From: Paenibacillus baekrokdamisoli
GTDB lineage: Bacteria; Bacillota; Bacilli; Paenibacillales; Paenibacillaceae
Assembly: GCF_003945345.1 (NCBI RefSeq)
Contig: NZ_AP019308.1
Span: 6,328,001 to 6,392,000 of the forward strand
Direction of reading: 5' to 3'
DNA length: 64,000 nt
The translations under genes were made by a program, and so were the position numbers. A model generated the notes under the pieces. The model was given only the letters and a program-made list of their open reading frames with translations. It had not been told where the DNA came from and did not search any database. Of this stretch, positions 44,249 to 52,593 are shown one piece after another (within the stretch, counting starts at the first letter, position 1; every line of letters begins with the position of its first letter).

Positions 44249-44548
44249 TTGAGGGTTATACTTGAATTGCTTCGTATTATTATTATAGTCGTACTTCTTT
44301 GGGGATTTTCGGGATATTTAATTAGAAAAATATACTCAGAAATCGACATAAACATTGATAAACATGGTTGGATTGCAATGCTTGGTATTTACATTCTGAT
44401 TTTCGTTTTATATAGAAATAAAATGCAATTCAGTGGATGGTACAAAGGACAGGGAAGAGAAAAACTTCCAAGAGGAGCAACCCAACTACTACTTTCAGGC
44501 TCTATTTTGTTAATATTACTCCCAGCATTTCTTAGCTTATTGAACTAA
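44249..44548 (+). CDS. Small membrane protein, 99 residues
   Basis: TTG start with AAGGAGG seven bases upstream. Three hydrophobic segments (residues 3-24, 42-56, 80-98) with a basic loop (RNKMQFSGWYKGQGREK). Family not recognised. The TAA stop is part of left box E7 (CTAACGG), the arrangement seen for cassette genes. Function unknown. Confidence 0.75.
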   Translation: MRVILELLRIIIIVVLLWGFSGYLIRKIYSEIDINIDKHGWIAMLGIYILIFVLYRNKMQFSGWYKGQGREKLPRGATQLLLSGSILLILLPAFLSLLN

Positions 44549-44650
44549 CGGAACACGATAGCTCAACGAACAAGAATAAAGGCTGCCGATCGCCATCGAT
44601 CAGCAGCCTTCACTTGACTAACGGGTACACAAAAGGCTGATTAGCTCAAA
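44545..44650 (+). repeat. Cassette element E7
   Basis: Left box CTAACGGAACACGATAGCTC (44545-44564) contains the upstream stop codon; hairpin AAGGCTGCCGATCG / CGATCAGCAGCCTT (44579-44610); right box CTAACGGG ... ATTAGCTCAAA (44618-44650) with extra bases in its middle. Confidence 0.75.
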
Positions 44651-44665
44651 TAGGTGGTGATAATT

Positions 44666-45091
44666 TTGCACATAGTAAGATACTTAATTTTATGGATTTC
44701 TTTTATCATTTTGTTCAGCGTTGCTGCATTGGGCTTGGAACTAATAGAAGGATATAAAATCACCACAAGCGAATATTATGGTCTTCGTAATATAGGTTTT
44801 ATTTTTATCACGATGATGTTTCTTATTGCATCTGTCTTCTATCCTGTTATTTTAATACCGTTATCTATCGTTATTAGCAAAATCGTGACCGTTGCGCTTG
44901 GTCGGGTGCTACTGTATTCCATGCTGGGTGGAATAGGAGGAATCTTCATATTCCATAAGTTTTACAGTGACCACTTTATTCAGGAATACGATCTGAATAT
45001 TAGCAGCTCCATTTTAATCTTCGGAACTGTTGGTTTCATGTATGCCCTGATCGATAATTATCTTCAACGTCGGCAGTCTCCATTACGCTAA
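44666..45091 (+). CDS. Small membrane protein, about 141 residues
   Basis: TTG start at 44666, preceded by AGGTGGTGA; GTG codons at 44654 and 44657 lie in that ribosome site. Four hydrophobic segments (about 4-24, 41-62, 68-88, 112-128). Family not recognised. Its TAA stop lies in left box E8 (GCTAACGG). Function unknown. Confidence 0.72.
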   Translation: MHIVRYLILWISFIILFSVAALGLELIEGYKITTSEYYGLRNIGFIFITMMFLIASVFYPVILIPLSIVISKIVTVALGRVLLYSMLGGIGGIFIFHKFYSDHFIQEYDLNISSSILIFGTVGFMYALIDNYLQRRQSPLR

Positions 45092-45147
45092 CGGAACACG
45101 ATAGTTCAATATCATGAGGGCCGCCTTCGGGCGGCTCTACGTTACGC
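45087..45147 (+). repeat. Cassette element E8, left part (split by IS110)
   Basis: Left box GCTAACGGAACACGATAGTT (45087-45106) with the upstream stop; hairpin AGGGCCGCC-TTCG-GGCGGCTCT (45117-45138); then GTTACGC, the start of a right box cut by IS110 copy 2 and continued at 46731. Confidence 0.75.
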
Positions 45148-45282
45148 TATTCCAGCTAATAGCTTGTCAATATTTATTTATTAATGAACAAAACGAAGGA
45201 TGCTATACTGGAAAAAGGATATGACAAATAACCGTCCCACAGATATTGGGAAGGTTTTCCTCCATATCTAAGCGCTGCATAT

Positions 45283-46485
45283 TCAGTCTAGGATGAATGC
45301 TTCTTTCTTGGTCAAAATCGCAAAAATCCAGTGGAGCAGTTTATTTGCACACGCGATCACAGCTACTTTAAACAGTTTTCCCTCTGCACGCTTTTTATCG
45401 TAATAAGCTCTTATTCTTTTGTTACGTGAGCCTTTCAGACCACACCTTACAGCTTGATATAAGGCTGTCCGAAGCCTCCTAGAACCACGTTTGGTGATTT
45501 TATTTCGTGTTGCTGTAAACTTGCCGGAAGCAAACACACTTGGATCAATACCGGCAAACGCAACCAGTTTCTTGGCGTGATCGAACCAATCAATTTCCCC
45601 GATTTCAGCTAAAATTGTTGCTGCAATTTTGGTGCCGATGCCGGGTATCGATTGGACTAAATCATACTCTTGTAATTCTTCAGCCAGAGCCTCTATGGAT
45701 TGATCAAGTTTCGCTAGATGCTCTTGGTATTGAAGAAGTAGGTTAATGAGCAATTCTAAGGCAATTAAATGACTCGGAAAAGCAGTCTCCCTAAAGGGAT
45801 TTCGCTCTGCTGCAGCTATTAGCTTCTGTGCCCGTTCCAGCGACCACCGGTTAGAGTTGACATGTCCCACAAGGTGCTGTATCCGAAGCGTTACGTCGTT
45901 CTCAGACATGGCCAGCACCGATTGAGACGTTGGGTATAGAGCCAGGAAACGGAGTGACACCTTCGAATAAAGGTCGCCAAACACGCCATGATATTCCGGA
46001 AAGACCTGATCTAACACCGCCTGAAACTGCAGCTTTGCTTGGACATACATACCCGTCAGAGACTCATATTGCCGAGTCAGGTAACGGAGATTCATCAGAT
46101 ACTGACCCCGCTTTTTGTAAGGCTCCAGCTCTTCTTTGTAGAACATTTCCCCCAGTTGGTACGCATCAGCAACATCCGTTTTCACCTTGCGTATTTGGCT
46201 CTTTTTTGTTTGGTGTGAAAGGAACGGATTGATAATAATGTACAGATACGGATGCTCATCCAGGAACTGAATGACTGGGCTGTGATAATGACCCGTTGCT
46301 TCTAACACAACGGCTGGACGCTGCCTAGTAAAGGACTCCAAGTCTTGAACGTAACGGAGGAAGGACGCTAATCCGTCAAGATCGTGCTTAAACCGGAAGG
46401 TCTTTCCGTAGGGCGTTCCCCGATCTGAAAAAGCTTGTGCATGACTTTCTCCTTTAGATACATCCAATCCAATGACAGGGTTCAT
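45283..46485 (-). CDS. IS110-family transposase (DEDD), copy 2
   Basis: 400 residues, intact. Same domains as copy 1: first RuvC Asp at residue 7 (GLDVSKGESHAQ) and serine-containing KRGSRRLRTALYQ near the C-terminus. Differences include L/V in the LRYVQD segment, A/T and L/I near residue 93-98, V/L near 197 and R/W in the IDWFDH segment. Confidence 0.92.
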   Translation of the reverse strand: MNPVIGLDVSKGESHAQAFSDRGTPYGKTFRFKHDLDGLASFLRYVQDLESFTRQRPAVVLEATGHYHSPVIQFLDEHPYLYIIINPFLSHQTKKSQIRKVKTDVADAYQLGEMFYKEELEPYKKRGQYLMNLRYLTRQYESLTGMYVQAKLQFQAVLDQVFPEYHGVFGDLYSKVSLRFLALYPTSQSVLAMSENDVTLRIQHLVGHVNSNRWSLERAQKLIAAAERNPFRETAFPSHLIALELLINLLLQYQEHLAKLDQSIEALAEELQEYDLVQSIPGIGTKIAATILAEIGEIDWFDHAKKLVAFAGIDPSVFASGKFTATRNKITKRGSRRLRTALYQAVRCGLKGSRNKRIRAYYDKKRAEGKLFKVAVIACANKLLHWIFAILTKKEAFILD

Positions 46486-46730
46486 TCAACCACTCCTGAT
46501 CTGATATTCGGTGGCAACCCCTAGCCTTCTTGTCGTCCACAGTATCGCTTGTTATCCGGGATCTCTGTCCCAACCAGCCTAATCATGGTTTAACAAGTAG
46601 GGGGGGATGAACGGAATAGCTCTCAGGATCCAAGTCCCACGGGCAGAAACGTTCGATCCCCGGCTACCGTAATCTTATGACCACACAAAAATAAGGTCTA
46701 CCAGAAAGATCTGGTGACCTTATAATACGA
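46486..46730 (-). ncRNA. Putative IS110 bridge-RNA region, copy 2
   Basis: Upstream noncoding end; ACGGGCAG is kept at 46639-46646 (plus strand). The edge hairpin (AAGGTC / GACCTT, 46692-46723) has changed in both arms compared with copy 1 yet still pairs, suggesting a maintained structure. Confidence 0.5.
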
Positions 46731-46750
46731 TAGGGCAGGATAGTTACAGA
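46731..46750 (+). repeat. Cassette element E8, right box remnant
   Basis: TAGGGCAGGATAGTTACAGA directly after the IS110 edge; matches the right box of E2. Confidence 0.65.
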
Positions 46751-46785
46751 AACATTACCGATTCAGTGCTTAGGACCACATGGAA

Positions 46786-46892
46786 GGAATATCCTTATTG
46801 TTAGGAAACTATAATAATTAGATTAATTTAGACTCGAAAGGTGGTGGTTCGGTGATATGCCATAAGTTAATAGTTATTGAACAAATGACGCG
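46786..46892 (+). pseudogene. Truncated murF cassette start
   Basis: The bases from GGAAGGAATATCCTTATTG (46786) to the GTG at 46852 match the upstream region of the intact murF (33410-33471), and the first 12 codons read MICHKLIVIEQM against MICHKLKVIEHM. Similarity ends after that. The rest of 46893-47027 shows nothing recognisable. Confidence 0.8.
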
Positions 46893-47027
46893 AACTAAGC
46901 ATGCATGACCGCCAAAAAAAGAAGATATAGCTACCGCTACAACTTAATCCCTTCCAGCTTCATATAATTTGTTCGCAAAATAGGCAAGGTGGGTCTTAGC
47001 CGTTGATATGTAGCTTTCCAGATAAAA

Positions 47028-47879
47028 CTAATAACGCAACTGATTTAGAATATAAGTCATACTGTCAAGTAGCGGCTCTGTCTGTTTGTACCTTCTGATG
47101 ATAAGGCAAGTACATAAGCTGTCAATTAATCCCAGATGTGCAATTCTAGAGGACACAGCTTCTTTTAGAAAGTCTGCTTCAATAGATGAGATGACCAATC
47201 TGCTATCTACGAGATCCAGAAGGGGAGTTTTATAAAAACTTGTAATGCCAATAATTTTTGCGCCTTTTCCTTTTGCAATTTGTAATGTTTCAATTGTATC
47301 TTTTGTGCGGCCGGTATGTGAAATACCAAGTGCCACACATTCATCATCTAGCATGCTTGCAGATATGCGACTGATATGAGGATCGGTGACTGCATAAGCC
47401 GGAAGACCGATACGCATAAAGCGATAATAAGCGTCTTGGGCGAGTGTTGCGGATGTTCCAATGCCGTAAATTTCTATTCGCTTAGCCTGTAATAAAAGTT
47501 GAACCGTTCGATGAAATTCCTCTTTATCCAATGTATTTATTGTATTCTGTAAGGTTTGAATGCTTGAACTGAATACCTTCAAAGCAATCGAGTAATCGTC
47601 ATCATGAAGACTGATCTCTTCCGGTACGGGGTATGATGATTTGGAAATGTTCTTAGCTAAATTAATTTTTAGGTCAGTAAATCCGTTCAAACCAATTAAT
47701 CGGCAGAATCGGACAATACTTGAATCTGCGACTGACAGAAGAATAGCCAGTTGAGCAATTGTCATATTAATGACATCAGCGGGGTGACTCAGAATGTATT
47801 CCGCTATTTTTTTTTCTCCTTGATGCATAGAGGGTAAAAAATTTTTAATAATGACTAGGTAATCCTTCGCAATGTCCAT
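47028..47879 (-). CDS. MurR/RpiR-family transcriptional regulator
   Basis: 283 residues, GGAGAG ribosome site. N-terminal helix-turn-helix (about 1-77; MTIAQLAILLSVADSSIVRF) and a C-terminal SIS sugar-phosphate-binding domain (about 120-250; IEIYGIGTSATLAQD; VALGISHTGRTKDTIE). Such proteins control sugar use in response to phosphosugars. Divergent from the 48-55 kb phosphoesterase/importer operon, its likely target. Confidence 0.92.
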   Translation of the reverse strand: MDIAKDYLVIIKNFLPSMHQGEKKIAEYILSHPADVINMTIAQLAILLSVADSSIVRFCRLIGLNGFTDLKINLAKNISKSSYPVPEEISLHDDDYSIALKVFSSSIQTLQNTINTLDKEEFHRTVQLLLQAKRIEIYGIGTSATLAQDAYYRFMRIGLPAYAVTDPHISRISASMLDDECVALGISHTGRTKDTIETLQIAKGKGAKIIGITSFYKTPLLDLVDSRLVISSIEADFLKEAVSSRIAHLGLIDSLCTCLIIRRYKQTEPLLDSMTYILNQLRY

Positions 47880-48114
47880 GAACGCTCTCCATACTTTTTA
47901 TTAATCATCATCAATGATTTTATATTATCACATTCCAATCAATTCAAGTAAACCCCGTTCAAATTTACAATATTTAAAATCACCAATAACCCTCAGTTAA
48001 CATTCAACAGTTATGATAAAAATGTTTAATCGACAAGGAATATTATTCTGCATTTATTGATTAAATAAAGAATGTAATTCCTCGATGAAGGCGGACAGTC
48101 AGGAGGTATGATCC

Positions 48115-48138
48115 ATGAATCGAATCCTCATTTATTAA
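48115..48138 (+). CDS. Seven-codon ORF with consensus ribosome site
   Basis: CAGGAGGT at 48100-48107 and an ATG at 48115; the frame reads MNRILIY then stops. The 376-base gap 47880-48255 otherwise holds AT-rich sequence and presumably the divergent promoters. It could be a leader peptide or the start of a decayed gene. Confidence 0.35.
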   Translation: MNRILIY

Positions 48139-48255
48139 AATACGATACTTATCTTGAAAGATAGAATCAAAAAATAACTTAAAAGGAATAAAATTCACTA
48201 TAAATAATTATTTAGGGAATTATACTCCATAGACCAAAATCGGGAGAATATAGGG

Positions 48256-49056
48256 ATGACATGTAAGCTTGGGCATTATGAAACTTATATTTTTGACCTG
48301 GATGGATGCTTGTACACGGGAAATGAACCATACCCAGGGTCAATCGCACTTATCTCATACCTTGCAGACAAGAACAAAAAGATCATTTTTCTGAGCAATA
48401 ATTCTACCGAGACATCGGAGGAGGTACTTGCCAAAATGTCGGGCATGGGATTTCCTGTTTTGGGAATGAAGGCTATGGTAGCTACCGATTTAACCGGAAA
48501 ATATCTGCTAGAGAAGTACGGCAGGGTAACTGTATCGGTATGCGGATCGAAATCCTTGGAGACAAGCTTAAGGGGATTTGGACATCGAGTCGTCCGCCTG
48601 GACGATCACAGCACATCCGAATTCATAGTATTAGGCCGGGATGTCCACTTTAATTACGAGAAATTGAGGAGAAGCGTCAACCAAGTGCAGAGGGGCGCAA
48701 AACTGGTTCTTACCAATTCCGATGTGTACCACCCAGGTGCGTTCGGGGAGCGAGTGCCAGAGACGGGGGCACTGCTGGCGTCGGTGCTTTCCATGTTGGA
48801 CCGGCCAAGCGTTATTTCGATTGGAAAACCCGAGCCATATCCGTTTCAAAAAGCGCTTGAGCTTTCCGGAACTAGCCGGGACGCGTGCCTAATGGTTGGC
48901 GACAATATTTACACCGACATTAAGGGGGGCAGGAATGCGGGAATCGATACGCTTTGGATTTCTTACCACAGAAGTCGTCCACGAGCAAGCCCAGTTCCCA
49001 CTTATAAGGTTTCCACAATTGACGGTTTCTACAGAAAGTTGCGCAATCAGATCTGA
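48256..49056 (+). CDS. HAD-superfamily phosphatase (NagD-like, type IIA)
   Basis: 266 residues, GGGAG ribosome site. Motif I YIFDLDGCLYTG with nucleophile D14 and D16; motif II FLSNNSTE near 48-55; motif IV VGDNIYTDIKGG near 214-225. NagD-type enzymes remove phosphate from small phosphorylated sugars or nucleotides in the cytoplasm. First gene of the operon and the first of three phosphoester hydrolases of different folds. Confidence 0.9.
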   Translation: MTCKLGHYETYIFDLDGCLYTGNEPYPGSIALISYLADKNKKIIFLSNNSTETSEEVLAKMSGMGFPVLGMKAMVATDLTGKYLLEKYGRVTVSVCGSKSLETSLRGFGHRVVRLDDHSTSEFIVLGRDVHFNYEKLRRSVNQVQRGAKLVLTNSDVYHPGAFGERVPETGALLASVLSMLDRPSVISIGKPEPYPFQKALELSGTSRDACLMVGDNIYTDIKGGRNAGIDTLWISYHRSRPRASPVPTYKVSTIDGFYRKLRNQI

Positions 49057-49242
49057 TACTAACAATATAATTCCCCTGGGAGTGATCATGCTAAGAATCC
49101 AATCCTTACTGTTAATTCTCATTGTTGTATCGAAATATTGGGAGGGTCTTAGGACCGTTTTTACGAAAAGATTGTGTACCTGAATTTGCGGCATTTTGAC
49201 CTTTAAAGATGACAATATCAAAGCCAGCACAGGGGGATAGCC

Positions 49243-50088
49243 ATGTTGAAGATCGTAGTGATGGGGGACCTGCATTATTCGCTATCATTCGCTGATCCTT
49301 CGTTGAAGGAGTATCAGGAAGATTTCCTCAAACGTTATCTCGATAATGTATTTCAGGTCCCGGCCGATATGCATGTTTCAGTCGGTGACTTAACGCACTC
49401 TGGCTCTCCTGCGGAATTCGGCCGGATCTACCAAATTGCGAATGAGAGACCTATTCACTTCTTCCAAGCGATAGGAAATCATGATGCTCTGACGATTCCA
49501 AAGGAGCTAATACCTTCGGTAATGCAGCGTCCCCTGTATTATCATGTGTCGACTGAGGAAGCCATTGTGGCGTTTATCGATACGGTGCGGGAACAGTGTC
49601 CTGATGATTCTTCGGGAGCGATCTCGGACGAACAACTCGACTGGCTGCAGGAATTGATATTGAGCAGCGAGAGCAAGCCGGTTATATTGTTTGCCCATCA
49701 CCCGTTGTTTGGAACCACCACTTTTTCCGAGATGGCGCATCTTTCCATCCGGAATGACAGGCTAACAGACATTCTCGCGAGTAAGCAGGGAATCGGGTTG
49801 TATTGCAACGGTCACAATCATATTCACTCTACACACCACAGCAGCCCATGGGTGTATATTCAGACCGCCGCTTGCCTAATAAAACCATCTTACCGGATCA
49901 TTACAGTACAAGACAGCGATGTATTTATCGAAACCCGTTTCTTGAACGACGACATGTTTACGCAATACGGACAAATGCTGGGCGAGGAACTACTTTATAT
50001 CCCCGACCAAATCCAGCCGCCGGTCCGGCCCATCGACTTGGAACTTCGTTTATGGGGCATTAAATTTAGGGAAGACCAAACGGATTGA
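49243..50088 (+). CDS. Calcineurin-like metallophosphoesterase
   Basis: 281 residues, AGGGGGA ribosome site. Metal ligands in MGDLHYS (D9, H11), SVGDLTH, IGNHDAL, FAHHPLFG and CNGHNHIHS, the full set of the family. No signal peptide, so cytoplasmic. Probably a phosphodiesterase or phosphatase; follows the HAD gene by 186 bases, a gap with only a weak GGTC/GACC hairpin before GTTTTT. Confidence 0.9.
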   Translation: MLKIVVMGDLHYSLSFADPSLKEYQEDFLKRYLDNVFQVPADMHVSVGDLTHSGSPAEFGRIYQIANERPIHFFQAIGNHDALTIPKELIPSVMQRPLYYHVSTEEAIVAFIDTVREQCPDDSSGAISDEQLDWLQELILSSESKPVILFAHHPLFGTTTFSEMAHLSIRNDRLTDILASKQGIGLYCNGHNHIHSTHHSSPWVYIQTAACLIKPSYRIITVQDSDVFIETRFLNDDMFTQYGQMLGEELLYIPDQIQPPVRPIDLELRLWGIKFREDQTD

Positions 50089-51053
50089 GAGAGGAAGAGA
50101 AAATATTGGAAATAAAACAGCATAAATTTATATCGTCCTACTTAGAGTCAGACATTAGCTTCAAATGGCTTCGCGGCAATCATCATGGACATTCGACGAG
50201 GTCGGATGGCACCGACGAACCTTTAACAATTGTGCGTGCTTATGAGGAAGCTGGATACGATTACTTTGCCCTTTCTGAACATGATTTTTTACTCAGACGA
50301 GAAGAACTACAGCCCTATACGAAGATGTGTGTAATCCCGGCCGTAGAGGTCGCGGCTAAAGACGAACAAACTCTTCAATATCTTGGAGCTGACAGAGTAC
50401 TTCCTGCGCTTTCATTGACACCCAGGGAAATTATGGATAGAGTGCATCAGGCCGGAGGACTTTGCATTTTCAATCATCCCAACTTCAAGCCCTTTCAAGA
50501 ATATGCTACAGATCAATTGCTCGATTCGATGGAAGGTATTAAAGGTATAGAAATCTATACTGGGGTTATCGAAAGACTGTTCGGACAGGCTTTAGCGACT
50601 GATCGCTGGGACCATCTGTTGAGTAAGGGATGGAGGATTTTTGGCCATGCAACGGATGACCAGCATGCACGGGAAGATCAATTTATTGCTTGGAACTGTG
50701 TGCAGTGGCCAGATTCGCAAGCCATTGATCCAGAAAGAATTGTCGATGCACTTTCAGAGGGACGCTTTTATGCATCAACGGGAGTATCCATTTCAAAAAT
50801 TGAAGCAAAAGATAACAATCAGTGTATTTCAATAGAATCCGATGCTGATGAAGTTCATTGGATTAGTCGAAATGGGGTTGTATTGAAAAAAGTAAATGGA
50901 GGTTCTTCTTCTATGACCATGAAGGAATTGCGCGAGAATCCCAGATTACACAATAAAGATCTGAATGAAGCATTCTATGTACGTATCGAGTGCTTGGGAC
51001 GTGGTAATAAGATGGCGTGGTCCCAGCCATTTTGGATTGTCCCCGAAGAGTGA
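50085..51053 (+). CDS. PHP-domain metal-dependent phosphoesterase
   Basis: 322 residues from TTG 50085, whose TTGA overlaps the previous stop; a TTG at 50106 with GAGAGGAAGAG upstream is an alternative start. PHP motifs: HHGHSTRSDGTDEP near 27-40, LSEHD near 62-66, PAVEV near 85, IFNHPNF near 128 and GHATDDQHA near 188. PHP enzymes split phosphodi- or monoesters using clustered metals. Confidence 0.88.
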   Translation: MREEEKILEIKQHKFISSYLESDISFKWLRGNHHGHSTRSDGTDEPLTIVRAYEEAGYDYFALSEHDFLLRREELQPYTKMCVIPAVEVAAKDEQTLQYLGADRVLPALSLTPREIMDRVHQAGGLCIFNHPNFKPFQEYATDQLLDSMEGIKGIEIYTGVIERLFGQALATDRWDHLLSKGWRIFGHATDDQHAREDQFIAWNCVQWPDSQAIDPERIVDALSEGRFYASTGVSISKIEAKDNNQCISIESDADEVHWISRNGVVLKKVNGGSSSMTMKELRENPRLHNKDLNEAFYVRIECLGRGNKMAWSQPFWIVPEE

Positions 51054-51147
51054 GGATATTCTTTTACAGTATGGATTCTTATGCATAGAAGCAGCACCTT
51101 GTAATTGGAAATGCATTATAAAAAATTGCATTGAGAGGGGTATTTCG

Positions 51148-52497
51148 ATGAATAAAAGAATGATTGGTTTACTAGCTATTAGCACGGCATTACTAGTTAC
51201 AACCGCTTGCAGCAGCGGCGGCAGTGGAGGTTCAGGCAAGAAGATTGAAATCAGCTTTACTGACGTTGCTCCATCGCCTGAGAGAGAGAAATTCTTTAAT
51301 GAAATCATTGCTGATTTCGAAAAAGAAAATACGAATATCAAAGTGAATTTGGAAACAGTGCCATGGGATCAAGCGTTTGCAAAGCTGACAACACAAGGTC
51401 AAAGCAAAACATTGCCCGATGTCGTCAACGTTTACCCAGCTTGGTTAACTACTTTTGTTCCAGCAGGCTTTCTGGAGCCGATTTCGACCCAATATGATGA
51501 ATGGGATAAGAAAGATAATCTTACAGCCTTCGTAAAAAACGTTACAATCGAGCAACAGCAGCGTGAACCATTCAAAGATGTTTATCTCATCCCGGATGCT
51601 TTTATGGGCGGTGCATTGTTCATAAGAACAGACTGGATGAAAGAGGCTAATCTGGAATTGCCTAAAACATGGGATGAATTGTTTAATGTTGCCGAGAAAT
51701 TGACAGATCCAGCCAAAAATCGTTATGGTTTTTCATACCGTGGAGCTCGTGCAGGGTTTGACCAAATCTTAGCTTACATTTTCTCTGTTACAAAAGGCGA
51801 AAGCTATGAAGCAGACGGCACATCGGTTCTTTTAAGACCCGAAGCATTGACTGCATTCAAGAGATACACCGATATCTATAAAAAAGGCTGGGCTCCAAAG
51901 GACTCCATAAACTGGGGATACCAAGAAATGGTGCAGGGCTTCACATCTGGCGTAACCGGAATACTAGCTCAAACTACTGAAGTAGTAGCTACGGCAAAAG
52001 CCTCCATGAAGGATGGTACTTGGACGGTTATTCCTAGTCCTACTGCAGTAGACGGCAACACATATGCCGGAGCAGGAGCTTCATGGGGCTACAGTATTTC
52101 CAAAAACTCTAAGAATAAAGAAGCAGCTTGGAAATTTATTGAATTTTTATCCAAACCGGAAAACAATAATAAATATAGTAAAGTAATGACCATGATCCCG
52201 ATCATGCAAGATTCTCTTAAAGATCCTGAGCTAGGCCAAGGTCCAATGAAAGGCTTTATCGATATGTTGAATGATCCGAAACTGATACCTCCTGCTGATT
52301 ATGGCAAATTCCCTGAGCTTGGTGAATTCAGAGAAAGCTTTATGGATGCAGAAGTACAAAAATATTTATTGGGTGCACAATCAGCTGAAGATACGTTGAA
52401 GCATTTGGGAGACTTCTTAACGAAGGCACAACAGAAATTTATGAAAGATCACCCTGACATCCCAGTTCCACATGCAGCAAATTATAAAGGCAAGTAA
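51148..52497 (+). CDS. ABC transporter substrate-binding lipoprotein (UgpB/MalE-like)
   Basis: 449 residues from ATG 51148 (GAGAGGGG upstream); the frame is open further 5' but has no good start there. Lipobox TTAC with Cys22 and a Gly/Ser linker, then a family-1 binding fold (DVVNVYPAWLTTFVPAGFLEP; GAGASWGYSISKNSKNKEAA). Substrate unknown; the neighbouring phosphatases suggest a phosphorylated or phosphodiester compound. Confidence 0.9.
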   Translation: MNKRMIGLLAISTALLVTTACSSGGSGGSGKKIEISFTDVAPSPEREKFFNEIIADFEKENTNIKVNLETVPWDQAFAKLTTQGQSKTLPDVVNVYPAWLTTFVPAGFLEPISTQYDEWDKKDNLTAFVKNVTIEQQQREPFKDVYLIPDAFMGGALFIRTDWMKEANLELPKTWDELFNVAEKLTDPAKNRYGFSYRGARAGFDQILAYIFSVTKGESYEADGTSVLLRPEALTAFKRYTDIYKKGWAPKDSINWGYQEMVQGFTSGVTGILAQTTEVVATAKASMKDGTWTVIPSPTAVDGNTYAGAGASWGYSISKNSKNKEAAWKFIEFLSKPENNNKYSKVMTMIPIMQDSLKDPELGQGPMKGFIDMLNDPKLIPPADYGKFPELGEFRESFMDAEVQKYLLGAQSAEDTLKHLGDFLTKAQQKFMKDHPDIPVPHAANYKGK

Positions 52498-52524
52498 GGA
52501 TACGATTCATATGATTCCTATTCT

Positions 52525-52562
52525 ATCAGGGGTTGGTTCACTGACCTCTGATATGTTTTTTT
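52525..52562 (+). terminator. Terminator/attenuator between binding-protein and permease genes
   Basis: ATCAGGGGT (52525-52533) and ACCTCTGAT (52544-52552), one G-U pair, then a T-run to 52562. Partial read-through would give more lipoprotein than permease. Confidence 0.8.
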
Positions 52563-52593
52563 GAAATTCAGAAGTGACTGGGGGTTTCTACAT

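Larger units (their letters stand above)
45148..46730 (-). mobile_element. IS110-family element, copy 2
   Basis: Same length as copy 1 (1583 bases) with scattered substitutions and a more divergent stretch near 46667-46717. Again inserted in the right box of a cassette element, in the same orientation and place. The two copies differ enough to be separate insertions rather than one recent duplication of the region. Confidence 0.85.

Noticed and set aside
33293..46750. Cassette elements as ordinary integron attC sites
   Set aside because: attC needs inverted end boxes (RYYYAAC and GTTRRRY). Here CTAACG occurs in direct orientation at both ends, and no integrase gene is present, so they are reported as a distinct, attC-like element.
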